Assembly: GCA_024542985.1 (NCBI GenBank)
Contig: JAMXCX010000013.1
Location: 1 to 37,141, forward strand
DNA: 37,141 nucleotides
Direction: 5' to 3'
From: Candidatus Omnitrophota bacterium
Lineage (GTDB): Bacteria; Omnitrophota; Gorgyraeia; Duberdicusellales; 4484-171
Within the stretch, counting starts at the first letter, position 1. Every line of letters starts with the position of its first letter. The position numbers were made by a program, and so were the translations under genes. The notes beneath the pieces are model-generated. The model did not search any database. It was not told the origin of the DNA and saw nothing but the letters and a program-made list of their open reading frames with translations. Below are positions 8,363-16,349 of this stretch, piece after piece.

Positions 8363-9310
8363 TCAGTTTTTCCCGTAAAATAATTCTTTGGCACTTTTTG
8401 GTATGCTATATTCACCGGAATAAGGAAAATTAAATCCTAATTTTTCAATCCTTTTAGTGCTATAAATCATATCTCTGGTAAAAAAATTTAATTTTTTCCC
8501 TACATAAGGTAAAGGCATTAATGCGGCTTTTAGGCAATTAGGTATATTCAAAGGCGGCTTCGCTCTAATACCTTTACACATCGCTATAAACACTTCTTTT
8601 GACGATAACACTTCCTTGTCAGCAATAAAAAATGCACCTTCTAAAAAACCCTCATTGCCTAAAGAATATATCATCAATTTAACAACATTTTTCACATAAG
8701 CAAGGTGAAATTTATTTTGGCCATTATCAATTAAAGGCAGAAGCCGGTATTTTAAAAGAAAAAGCATAAACCTCATCATATGAGGCTCATCCTCCCCGTA
8801 AACTATCGGAGGCCTGACAATTACAATCTTTAAACCTTTTTTTCTGTATTCTAAAGCTTTTCTCTCAGCTTCTACTTTCGACTCGCCATAGATATTCGTA
8901 GCTTTAAACGGTAGGTCTTCTGTTAGCGGCACCTCCCTATTGCCGCTGACAACAGCTACCGAACTAGTATAAACTACCCGTTTCACCCCGGACTTTAAAG
9001 ACAAATCACATATATTTTCTGTTCCCAAGACATTTATTTTATACAAAAGTTCAGCATTGCTATTGGCAACGTATCCGGCACAATGAAATACAATATCAAT
9101 TTTTTGATTAAATACTTTCTCTAATGAATATTTTTCTGTTATGTCAGCTTGAATTATTTTAGCACCGAATTTTTTTAGAAAAGTTGCTCTCGAAAGCTTT
9201 CTGGTTGTACATAAAATATTGTATTCACCTGATTTGGATAATTCTTCTACCAAATGCCTTCCGATAAAGCCAGTCGCACCGGTTACTAATACCTTCGTTT
9301 TCTCATCCAT
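8363..9310 (-). CDS. NAD-dependent epimerase/dehydratase (extended SDR)
   Basis: This 315-residue enzyme has a Rossmann fold and probably acts on a nucleotide sugar or a related carbonyl substrate. The NAD-binding motif TGATGFIGRHL is at residues 10-20. DIVFHCAGYV marks the fourth strand, VVYTSSVAVV carries the catalytic serine region, and YGESK is the YxxxK active site. RPPIVYG follows as usual in extended SDRs. The C-terminal substrate domain is divergent, so the exact reaction is open. The start lies 4 bp after the aldo/keto reductase stop. Confidence 0.88.
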   Translation of the reverse strand: MDEKTKVLVTGATGFIGRHLVEELSKSGEYNILCTTRKLSRATFLKKFGAKIIQADITEKYSLEKVFNQKIDIVFHCAGYVANSNAELLYKINVLGTENICDLSLKSGVKRVVYTSSVAVVSGNREVPLTEDLPFKATNIYGESKVEAERKALEYRKKGLKIVIVRPPIVYGEDEPHMMRFMLFLLKYRLLPLIDNGQNKFHLAYVKNVVKLMIYSLGNEGFLEGAFFIADKEVLSSKEVFIAMCKGIRAKPPLNIPNCLKAALMPLPYVGKKLNFFTRDMIYSTKRIEKLGFNFPYSGEYSIPKSAKELFYGKN

Positions 9311-9314
9311 AAAT

Positions 9315-10292
9315 TTAAATTTCCTTTATTTCTTTTATTCTTAACAGACGCTCATCTAGGGCCGTGCCTATCGACATCATATCATCGGCAGATATTTCCC
9401 AACCAGAACTCCCCAAGTTATCTTCTAGCTGGCTAAGCTTTCTTGTGCCGACAATCGCTGAAGTAATTCCAGGTTGAGAAAAATTCCAGTTTATAGCCAG
9501 CTGGGCTAGGTTTTTATCATATCCGGCTGCGATTTCTTTTAACTTCCTAAGTGTATCTTTATTAATAGAAAATCGCGGCTCTGTTAAATCTTTTTTCTTC
9601 ATCTTTCTGTTGACATCGTCGGGGACACTAACCCCGTCAAGAAAGAATTTACCGGTTAATATCCCGCTGTATAAAGGCGCGTAGCTGATAATTGCTATAT
9701 TATCGTTAAGGCAAAACTCAATTATACTCCCTTCAATCGCTCTGTTAAACATAGAGTATTCAGGTTGAAGGCTATGCAAAGGGCAATATTTCATAAATTC
9801 CTGCATCTGGGAAACTGAATAATTACTCACCCCAACTGTCTTAATAATTCCTTTTTGATAAAGGCTATGCATAACTTCAGCCGTCTCACCAATTGGTATA
9901 TCCGGATCCGGCCAATGCACTTGATAGAGGTCAAAATAATCAGTGGCAAGCCTCAAGCGTGATTCATCCAGCTCTTGGAGCATTCTTAGCTTTGTGAGAT
10001 TATGCAAAATATTAGGACCTTCCCAGGAAAGACCGAGTTTAGTAGCTATTAATACTTTCTCTCTTAACTTTCTTTTTTTTATAAATGAACCGATTATTCT
10101 TTCAGAACGGCCGCGGCCATACACCGGAGCAGTATCAATCATTCTTACCCCTCTATGAATCGCTTGCTCCAGCACTTCGATAGAATCTCTATCCTGCTGT
10201 GGGCCCCACCAGCTATCACCCCCAAAGGCCCAAGTGCCTAAAGAAAGCGCTGAGACTTCGATATCGGATGTTCCTAGTTTTCGATATTTCAT
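9315..10292 (-). CDS. Aldo/keto reductase
   Basis: This is a cytoplasmic NAD(P)H-dependent oxidoreductase with a TIM-barrel fold, 325 residues. The catalytic tetrad regions are visible: Asp and Tyr in MIDTAPVYGRGRSE, Lys in VLIATKLG, and His in YQVHWPDPDIP. The C-terminal cofactor segment IVGTRKLSQLEDNL is typical. It resembles the YghZ/Tas-like branch. No substrate can be assigned. The start has no obvious Shine-Dalgarno, and the gene is 27 bp downstream of the mogA/moaB-like gene. Confidence 0.9.
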   Translation of the reverse strand: MKYRKLGTSDIEVSALSLGTWAFGGDSWWGPQQDRDSIEVLEQAIHRGVRMIDTAPVYGRGRSERIIGSFIKKRKLREKVLIATKLGLSWEGPNILHNLTKLRMLQELDESRLRLATDYFDLYQVHWPDPDIPIGETAEVMHSLYQKGIIKTVGVSNYSVSQMQEFMKYCPLHSLQPEYSMFNRAIEGSIIEFCLNDNIAIISYAPLYSGILTGKFFLDGVSVPDDVNRKMKKKDLTEPRFSINKDTLRKLKEIAAGYDKNLAQLAINWNFSQPGITSAIVGTRKLSQLEDNLGSSGWEISADDMMSIGTALDERLLRIKEIKEI

Positions 10293-10319
10293 GTTAGATT
10301 AACGGCTTTTTAGGTTTCC

Positions 10320-10790
10320 TCAATGCCCTTCTCCCCGCACCATAGAGACAGCATGGATAATACTTTCCAAAACACATTCTAGGGATTCTTTAACACCCTT
10401 AGGGCTTCCGGGCAAATTTACAATAAGAGTGTTCGCTTTTAAGCCCGAAACTCCCCGGGAAAGAATCGCTCTCTGAGTTTTTTTCGCCCCTTCAATCCTC
10501 ATAAACTCTGATATTCCCGGCACTTGCTTATCAATAACCTCTAGTGTTACCTCGGGCGTAACATCCCGCAGGCCCAGACCTGTACCGCCGATAGTTAGTA
10601 TTAAATCCGCTTTAAGTATACTGATCAAATAGTTTAAATGATCCTTGATCGCTTTCTTATCATCCTTAACAATTTCATAACTGCAGATATTAAATTTATC
10701 CTCAGTAAGGATATTTTGAATAGCTTTTGCGCTTGAGTCATTATCTTTTGTCCGGGTATCGCTTATGGTTAAAATAGCTGCTTTAATCAT
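10320..10790 (-). CDS. moaB: Molybdopterin adenylyltransferase family protein MogA/MoaB
   Basis: Members of this family adenylate molybdopterin before molybdate insertion by MoeA. The 156-residue protein shows the fold-defining AAILTISDTRT start, the nucleotide-binding TIGGTGLGLRDVTPE motif near residues 67-81, and NLPGSPKGVKESLE near the C terminus. Whether it acts as MogA or belongs to the MoaB subgroup cannot be settled from the sequence. It overlaps the MOSC gene by 8 bp and closes the molybdenum cofactor block. Confidence 0.9.
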   Translation of the reverse strand: MIKAAILTISDTRTKDNDSSAKAIQNILTEDKFNICSYEIVKDDKKAIKDHLNYLISILKADLILTIGGTGLGLRDVTPEVTLEVIDKQVPGISEFMRIEGAKKTQRAILSRGVSGLKANTLIVNLPGSPKGVKESLECVLESIIHAVSMVRGEGH

Positions 10791-11241
10791 TGCCGGCCTC
10801 TATTGAATCTCCGCTGCGGATAATTCCCCCCTTAATCACTTTTGCAAAAATACCTTCTCTAGGCATAATGCAGTCACCAATTTTATAATAAATCGCACAG
10901 CGCTTATGGCATTCTTTGCCGATTTTTGATATCTCCAAAACAACTCTTGCGCCTAGCTTTAATCTATCTCCGATTTTTAAATCTAGGAGCCGAATACCTT
11001 GAGTTGTAATGTTCTCGGCAAAATCTCCTTTTTTTAAAGACGGCTTTAATTCTTTAGCGATTAGGCGGCTATTTTGCTCATTAATGCTCTCTAGGGCAAG
11101 AAGGCTCACTTGTCTTATCCCCGGACCAGAATGAGCATCTGTTTCTAACCCAAAGTTTTTGATTAACTTAGACTCATTAACCGGATTTTTGCCGGTGCCT
11201 TTATTTTTGCTAAGGTTAATTGAACAAATTCTGCCCTTCAT
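10783..11241 (-). CDS. MOSC-domain protein
   Basis: MOSC domains bind pyranopterin or sulfur and are found in molybdenum cofactor sulfurases and in stand-alone proteins next to moa genes. This 152-residue protein is a single MOSC domain with GDFAENITTQGI, LKIGDRLKLG and a cysteine-bearing KIGDCIMPREGIFAKVIKGG segment that matches the family's conserved cysteine region. Two further cysteines in KECHKRC precede it. The gene overlaps moaC by 4 bp (ATGA) and moaB by 8 bp. A role in late cofactor handling is inferred from context. Confidence 0.85.
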   Translation of the reverse strand: MKGRICSINLSKNKGTGKNPVNESKLIKNFGLETDAHSGPGIRQVSLLALESINEQNSRLIAKELKPSLKKGDFAENITTQGIRLLDLKIGDRLKLGARVVLEISKIGKECHKRCAIYYKIGDCIMPREGIFAKVIKGGIIRSGDSIEAGND

Positions 11242-11681
11242 GCTTTCTCTTGGCTTTTGTAATGTCCGCTCTTTCCACCCTGCTTCTCAAGCAACTCGAT
11301 ATCTAATATTTTTATTTCTTTAGAAAACATTTTACACATATCATATATAGTCAATGCCGCTACTGAGCAAGCTATCATCGCTTCCATTTCAACGCCGGTT
11401 TTTGCCGTGGCTTTAGCAATTGCCTCAATTGTTACTATTTCTTCTTGGAGAGCAAAATCTACTTCGATGCTGTCTACTTCAATATTATGACACAGCGGTA
11501 TAAGCTCCGGAGTCTTTTTCGCGGCTAATATTGCGGCTATACGCGCAACTTCTAAAATATTACCCTTAGGTATATTGTTATGTTTAATCTTGTCGGTTAT
11601 TTCTTTGCCTAGAATTACCCGAGCCCTTGCTTTGGCAATCCGTACTGTTTTTTCCTTATCTCCCACATCAATCATGCCCAT
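11238..11681 (-). CDS. moaC: Cyclic pyranopterin monophosphate synthase MoaC
   Basis: MoaC converts the MoaA product (3',8-cyclo-GTP) to cyclic pyranopterin monophosphate. The sequence shows MIDVGDKEKTVRIAKARA at the N terminus, LIPLCHNIEVDSIEVDF, and the catalytic region KTGVEMEAMIACSVAALTIYDM. An in-frame TTG at 11696 lies within the AGGAGG ribosome-binding site (11688-11693). The ATG at 11681 with 6-nt spacing is therefore the start, giving 147 residues. The gene lies 15 bp after moaA. Confidence 0.95.
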   Translation of the reverse strand: MGMIDVGDKEKTVRIAKARARVILGKEITDKIKHNNIPKGNILEVARIAAILAAKKTPELIPLCHNIEVDSIEVDFALQEEIVTIEAIAKATAKTGVEMEAMIACSVAALTIYDMCKMFSKEIKILDIELLEKQGGKSGHYKSQEKA

Positions 11682-11696
11682 ATCATACCTCCTCAA

Positions 11697-12665
11697 TTAA
11701 CCGCCAAGGCTGCTCATCTCAATCTTACGTTCCTTAATCGTATACTTTGTGTATTGAAACTTTAAGCTCAGCAGTTTCTTTATATCTTCCAGCAGCTTCT
11801 CGTCTTGAGTATTGCTGCGCAGCAAAGGACGAGTATCATAAATATGTCCGGAAAAAAGGCAAGGTGAAATCCTGCCCGCGCAATCAACTCTTATTCGGTT
11901 GCAACAATGACAAAAATTACTGCTAGAACCGCTGATAAATCCTATGCTGCCTATTGAACCGCTAATCTTATAGTATGAGGCCGGACCCTCCCCCTTTATC
12001 ATATGCGATGGTTTTATTTCTCCTAATTCTTCAGTAATTAGTTTTTTGGTCCGTTCACTGGATAATAAAGACTCAATAAATTTTTTTGAGCGCTGGTTAG
12101 TATGAAAAAGCTCAATAAAACGTACAATGAGCGGATATTTAAGAGTAAGCTTGGCAAAATCTACTATTTCATCATCATTAACGCCCTTAATAGGAACTAC
12201 ATTTAGTTTCACCGGGTCAAACCCAACCGCTAAAGCAGCTTGAATACCTTCCCAAACCTCGAGAAAAGAATCTACTCCGGTGATAGCCTTAAACCTATCC
12301 CTTTTTAACGTATCCAGACTTATATTTACCCGGCTTAGGCCGGCTTTTTTGAGTTGGGCGGCATATTCACTCAACAACATTCCGTTAGTAGTCATCGAGA
12401 TTTCCTCTAATCCTTCTATCTTTTTCAGCATCTCAACTAAAGCTACAATATTCTTTTTAATCAATGGCTCGCCGCCGGTAATTCTCACCTTGCGTATTCC
12501 GATTTCAATAAACAACCTGATAAGCCTTGCTATTTCCTCATAGCGTAATACTTCCTGGTGGGTCAAAAATTCACGTTTCTCCAGGGGAGTACAATACACA
12601 CAATTTAAATTACATAAGTCCGTTACTGAAAGCCGTAAATAATCTACCGTTATATTTTTTTCCAT
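11697..12665 (-). CDS. moaA: GTP 3',8-cyclase MoaA (radical SAM)
   Basis: MoaA starts molybdenum cofactor synthesis by radical SAM rearrangement of GTP. The N-terminal cluster motif CX3CX2C is Cys18-Cys22-Cys25 in DLCNLNCVYC. RITGGEPLIKKNI binds SAM. The C-terminal [4Fe-4S] site is formed by FCHCCNRIRVDC and a further cysteine in SPCLF. The protein ends in Gly-Gly, which is functionally important in MoaA. An in-frame TTG at 12701 would lengthen it, but the ATG at 12665 gives a normal N terminus (322 residues). It overlaps the moeA end by 16 bp. Confidence 0.95.
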   Translation of the reverse strand: MEKNITVDYLRLSVTDLCNLNCVYCTPLEKREFLTHQEVLRYEEIARLIRLFIEIGIRKVRITGGEPLIKKNIVALVEMLKKIEGLEEISMTTNGMLLSEYAAQLKKAGLSRVNISLDTLKRDRFKAITGVDSFLEVWEGIQAALAVGFDPVKLNVVPIKGVNDDEIVDFAKLTLKYPLIVRFIELFHTNQRSKKFIESLLSSERTKKLITEELGEIKPSHMIKGEGPASYYKISGSIGSIGFISGSSSNFCHCCNRIRVDCAGRISPCLFSGHIYDTRPLLRSNTQDEKLLEDIKKLLSLKFQYTKYTIKERKIEMSSLGG

Positions 12666-13849
12666 CTGATAAATAGTGTTTGGGAATTTTTTCGAACACA
12701 AGAAATATTTTCATCAATCATCATAGCTCCGTCAGCCTGGGCTAAAGTGTAAATATCGGCTGAACCATGGCTGGATAAAGGTTCTAGGTAATATCTTGAG
12801 TTGTCTTTTGATATTTTTATGGGAGAAAAAAGTTTTCTGTCCCCTTTTTTGCAAAAGTCTTTTGCGATAAATCCCTGTTCAAAAGAAAGAGATGGTTCGG
12901 AATATCCCATCATTTTATGCAAAGCCGGGCGGATAAATAGCTGGTAGGCCATAAAGCCTGAAACCGGATTACCGGGAATACCAAAAATAATTTTTTTCCC
13001 TTTCGTTCCGAAAAAAACCGGTTTGCCGGGTTTAACTTTTACTTTATGAAATATATTTTTTACTCCTAAACTTTTAAGAATATCCGGTACAAAATCGTAA
13101 TCACCCATTGACACCCCGCCGGAAATCAAAAGTACGTCATATTCCAGACCTTTTCTAATCGCAGCTTTTAATTGAGAAGGCTTATCTTTAGCTACTCCTA
13201 AGTTAAAACAGTTGATATTATCAGAAGCCAGCAAGGCGCAAAGCTGAGGGCCATTGCTGTTATAGATTTTATTTCTGGCTAATTTTTTCCCTAAAGGTAT
13301 TATTTCACCGCCGGTGTTTAAAATCGCCACCTTCGGCAGACTTATTGTTTTAAGAAATTGCCGGCCTAAAGCAGCAATAAGGCTTATGTGTGAAATCGTA
13401 ATTTTTGTTCCGGAATCTATGACCTTTTGCCCTCTTCTTATATCTTCCCCCTTAAGACATACATGCTGTCCCCTTTTTACTTCTTTAGTTATTTCGGCGT
13501 AGCCGCCGCATTTACGGGTATATTCAACCATAACCACACTATCAGCGCCTTCGGGAATAGGCGCACCGGTCATTATTTTTACACATTCCCCGAATTTTAC
13601 TTTTTTCCTAAAATCTCCTCCTGCCGCAACAATGCCAATACATTTTAATTTAAAAGGTAAGCTTTGAGGGTCAGCGGCCCTTAAAGCATAACCATCCATA
13701 GCAGACTTATTAAAAGGAGGTATATCAAGCTTGGAATATACATCTTCGGCCAAAATACGGCCTACCAATTGATTAATGTGAGTTTTTTCTAGGGGAAGTT
13801 TTGCAATATTTTCTGAAATTAACTGCTGGGCTCGCTTAAAAGTAATCAT
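12650..13849 (-). CDS. moeA: Molybdopterin molybdenumtransferase MoeA
   Basis: MoeA inserts molybdate into adenylated molybdopterin. The 399-residue protein has the family's domains in order. It begins with LVGRILAEDVYSKLDIPPFNKSAMDGYAL, split across the N terminus. KIMTGAPIPEGADSVV follows. The MogA-like core carries AILNTGGEI, LLISGGVSMGDYDFV and KVKPGKPVFF, then FGIPGNPVSGFMAYQLF, and the C-terminal beta domain ends the protein. The start is 29 bp after the modE-like gene, with an AAGGAAAG ribosome-binding site. Confidence 0.96.
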   Translation of the reverse strand: MITFKRAQQLISENIAKLPLEKTHINQLVGRILAEDVYSKLDIPPFNKSAMDGYALRAADPQSLPFKLKCIGIVAAGGDFRKKVKFGECVKIMTGAPIPEGADSVVMVEYTRKCGGYAEITKEVKRGQHVCLKGEDIRRGQKVIDSGTKITISHISLIAALGRQFLKTISLPKVAILNTGGEIIPLGKKLARNKIYNSNGPQLCALLASDNINCFNLGVAKDKPSQLKAAIRKGLEYDVLLISGGVSMGDYDFVPDILKSLGVKNIFHKVKVKPGKPVFFGTKGKKIIFGIPGNPVSGFMAYQLFIRPALHKMMGYSEPSLSFEQGFIAKDFCKKGDRKLFSPIKISKDNSRYYLEPLSSHGSADIYTLAQADGAMMIDENISCVRKNSQTLFIRWKKI

Positions 13850-13878
13850 TTTATACTTTCCTTTATTTATATAATATT

Positions 13879-14223
13879 TTATATTTCTACCGGCTTACTA
13901 AAAATCTCGTTGAAGCGCTTATCTACGAAAGCTTTGGTATCCTTATCCAAAATGTCAAATTTGGCTAAAATATCCCGGGCATAATCAGTAAGAATTGCGC
14001 CTCCGCCATATTTACCGCCTTTAGTTCTTATTAAAAGAGGCCGGCCTAGTCTTTTCTCTATTGATTTTATATAGCTCCAGGCGTGACGATAAGACATATT
14101 AAGTTCTTGGGCTGCTTTGTTAAGAGAACCAGTCCTGGCAATGCTTTTTAAAATCTCTGATTTTCCTGTACCAAAAATGAGTTTTCCCTTACTGTCAATC
14201 CAGACTTTCGACTTTACTCGCAT
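13879..14223 (-). CDS. ModE-like winged-helix DNA-binding protein without molybdate domain
   Basis: The 114-residue protein corresponds to the N-terminal LysR-type helix-turn-helix domain of ModE. SLNKAAQELNMSYRHAWSYI is the recognition region and LGRPLLIRTKGGKYGGGAILT the wing. ModE's C-terminal TOBE (molbindin) domains that bind molybdate are absent. It may regulate molybdenum genes, but it cannot sense molybdate in the usual ModE way. It overlaps the mobA end by 10 bp and precedes moeA, which supports a local link to molybdenum metabolism. Confidence 0.87.
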   Translation of the reverse strand: MRVKSKVWIDSKGKLIFGTGKSEILKSIARTGSLNKAAQELNMSYRHAWSYIKSIEKRLGRPLLIRTKGGKYGGGAILTDYARDILAKFDILDKDTKAFVDKRFNEIFSKPVEI

Positions 14224-14807
14224 CTCTTCTTTGCTTCTCCTAAATCTTGGGGAGTATTTAAGTTTCTGAATATATTATTAAAAAAATCATTGTTTTTTAA
14301 CTCAAAAAACGTATGGTTTACACCCTCTAGAAATTTTTTTACTGAATAGTCGGTATTTAGCCTTGCATAAGAATTTATTTTATCTGCTAAAGCCTTAGCA
14401 TAGATAGCATGAAGAGGCTCTAGGAAATTATCTATTCTAGGAATAAAAGCCTCACAATTCAAAGAATTAAATTGATTAATTTGTTCCTTAATTATATCGT
14501 TATGCAAAAAAGGCATATCGCAAGCTATAAAAAAAACGCCCCTTTTAGACGAATGATAGAGACCGGAATGGATGCCTCCTAAGGGCCCGATATTTTTTAT
14601 CACATCAGTGACTATCCGGCAAGAATTATTATACGCGGTGTATTCATTAGGAGAGTTAGTAACTAAAATAATTTCATCAAATATTTCTCGAAAAACATTT
14701 AGTATTCTCTGGATAAGAAAAATACCCTTCAATTTGATGAAGGCTTTGTTCCTGCCTCCCATTCTTTTATTTTTACCCCCACAAAGTATTGCTCCGGCTA
14801 TATTCAT
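14214..14807 (-). CDS. mobA: Molybdenum cofactor guanylyltransferase MobA
   Basis: MobA attaches GMP to molybdopterin, giving the bis-MGD form used by DMSO-reductase-family enzymes such as formate dehydrogenases. The 197-residue protein carries the nucleotidyltransferase signature AILCGGKNKRMGGRNKAFI at the N terminus. GPLGGIHSGL follows, and then the metal-binding FFIACDMPFL motif. Weak similarity could also fit MocA-type cytidylyltransferases, but the neighbours moeA, moaA and moaC favour MobA. It starts 23 bp after the hydG stop. Confidence 0.9.
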   Translation of the reverse strand: MNIAGAILCGGKNKRMGGRNKAFIKLKGIFLIQRILNVFREIFDEIILVTNSPNEYTAYNNSCRIVTDVIKNIGPLGGIHSGLYHSSKRGVFFIACDMPFLHNDIIKEQINQFNSLNCEAFIPRIDNFLEPLHAIYAKALADKINSYARLNTDYSVKKFLEGVNHTFFELKNNDFFNNIFRNLNTPQDLGEAKKRCE

Positions 14808-14830
14808 TACAAAACTAATTTTAATTAATC

Positions 14831-16345
14831 TTAGAAATAAATGTCTCTCTCGCCCTTTTTTACCCTATCGTAGTATTCCATAAATTGAGGAAAAACACCA
14901 GGCAAAGTCTGCTTTATCTCCTGAATTTCTCTATTTATAACTTTCTTGGCTATTTTCTTTGTTTCTTCACTGGCAAAATCATCAAGCCATTCTCTAAACG
15001 TAAGCACAGCATTAAGCTTACAGAATTTGCCTTCCTTACCGGCCCGCAAAAGCTCCATAATACATTCACCCGTCCTTCCGCAACGATACCCGGCGGTGCA
15101 GAATGAAGTGATACTTCCTGCTTTAGCAAATTCCTGAATAACTTCCTCAAGGCTGCGGGTATCGGATAAAAGAAACTGCTGCCTTAAACCTTCCTGATTA
15201 TCGCTTCTATCGCTATATGAGCCAATACCTATTTTTGATGAGGCATCAGTTTGAGTAATACCCAAAGCAATTGATTCTTTCTTAATCTGAGGACTTTCCC
15301 GGCAGGTGATAATCATTCCGGCATGCGGGATACTGAGACGAAGAACTAAGATTAGCTTTTTAAAATCCTCATCGGATACTTTATATTTAGGGCTCTCTGT
15401 AAACGGCGTATTAGTTGCCGGCTCTAAGCGCGGAAAAGATACGGTATGGGCACCAATGCCGAATTTTTTCTCCAGCTCTCTATTGTGAGCAACCAAACCC
15501 ATCACCTCATATCTCCAATCATACAAGCCGAATAAGGCGCCTAAGCCTATATCATCTACACCAGCCTCCAAAGCTCTATGCATAACGTAAAGTCGCCAAA
15601 GATAATCAGATTTAATAGTCCCTTGGGGATGTACATCTTGATAAGTTTTTCGGTGATAAGTTTCCTGAAATACTTGATAAGTACCAATACCAACCCCTTT
15701 TAATCTTTTTAATTCCTCAATAGCCAGCGGCGGAGCATTAACATTAACCCTACGTATCTGGCCAACCCTATTCTTGCTCTTACCCTCAACCTTAACCTCA
15801 GCCTCAACCTTATATATTGTTTTTATTGTATCAACCATATAATCTATATCATTTGCCGGGTGTTCCCCATAAACAACAATTAAGCGCTTATGTCCGATTT
15901 GGCCAGCGAGTATTTTGGTTTCAGCTTCAATTTCAGCCAGGCTAAGAACTTTTCTTTTAGTGTATTTATTAGACTTGCGAAACCCACAATAGGAACAATC
16001 ATTAACACAAAAATTTCCTAAATAGAGAGGAGCAAAAGTTACGATTCTATTATCATAGACTTTTTTCTTAACTTTAAATGCCACCTCTTTCATCTTTTCC
16101 AAATTCTTGGAGTCGCTAACAGACAAGAGATAAGCGGTCTCGTCAAGGTTTAGAGTTTGAATACTTAATGACTTATCGAGTATATCCTGAAATTTTTTTG
16201 AATCAGACTTTTTTGACCTTTTAAGTCTTGAGTCAATGTTACTGTTGAATATAAAATCTCCTTTTTGCAGATATTTTTCTATCTGGTGATTTTTAATCCT
16301 TTGCTTGTCCCAAAAATCAATCTTACTTACCTTAATACCTAGCAT
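14831..16345 (-). CDS. hydG: HydG-family radical SAM tyrosine lyase, variant C-terminal cluster site
   Basis: HydG cleaves tyrosine and delivers an Fe(CO)2(CN) synthon for hydrogenase H-cluster assembly. The radical SAM motif is Cys113-Cys117-Cys120 (NFCVNDCSYCGF), followed by HydG-typical RRVNVNAPPLAIEELKRL, GIGTYQVFQETYH and DDIGLGALFGLYDWR. The C-terminal CX2CX22C site is altered: Cys416 and Cys442 are kept, but the middle position is Gly419 (codon GGG at 15089-15091). New cysteines are present at 422 and 428. Residues 179-188 form a charged insertion made of hexamer repeats. The ATG at 16345 (AAGG, 7-nt spacing) is preferred to a TTG at 16366, giving 504 residues. ThiH was considered, but the C-terminal domain is HydG-like. 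Confidence 0.9.
   Translation of the reverse strand: MLGIKVSKIDFWDKQRIKNHQIEKYLQKGDFIFNSNIDSRLKRSKKSDSKKFQDILDKSLSIQTLNLDETAYLLSVSDSKNLEKMKEVAFKVKKKVYDNRIVTFAPLYLGNFCVNDCSYCGFRKSNKYTKRKVLSLAEIEAETKILAGQIGHKRLIVVYGEHPANDIDYMVDTIKTIYKVEAEVKVEGKSKNRVGQIRRVNVNAPPLAIEELKRLKGVGIGTYQVFQETYHRKTYQDVHPQGTIKSDYLWRLYVMHRALEAGVDDIGLGALFGLYDWRYEVMGLVAHNRELEKKFGIGAHTVSFPRLEPATNTPFTESPKYKVSDEDFKKLILVLRLSIPHAGMIITCRESPQIKKESIALGITQTDASSKIGIGSYSDRSDNQEGLRQQFLLSDTRSLEEVIQEFAKAGSITSFCTAGYRCGRTGECIMELLRAGKEGKFCKLNAVLTFREWLDDFASEETKKIAKKVINREIQEIKQTLPGVFPQFMEYYDRVKKGERDIYF
15784..15813 (-). repeat. Five hexamer units inside hydG
   Basis: Five near-identical 6-bp units lie in tandem. On the minus strand they read ATAAGG, TTGAGG, CTGAGG, TTAAGG and TTGAGG. 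They keep the reading frame and encode the Lys/Val/Glu-rich segment KVEAEVKVE at about residues 179-187, which looks like extra sequence compared with remembered HydG proteins. Confidence 0.6.
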
Positions 16346-16349
16346 TATT

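Noticed and set aside
14831-16345. Thiamine biosynthesis protein ThiH
   Set aside because: The N-terminal motifs are shared, but the C-terminal TAGYR-GRTGE domain and the hydrogenase neighbours match HydG. No thiamine genes are nearby.
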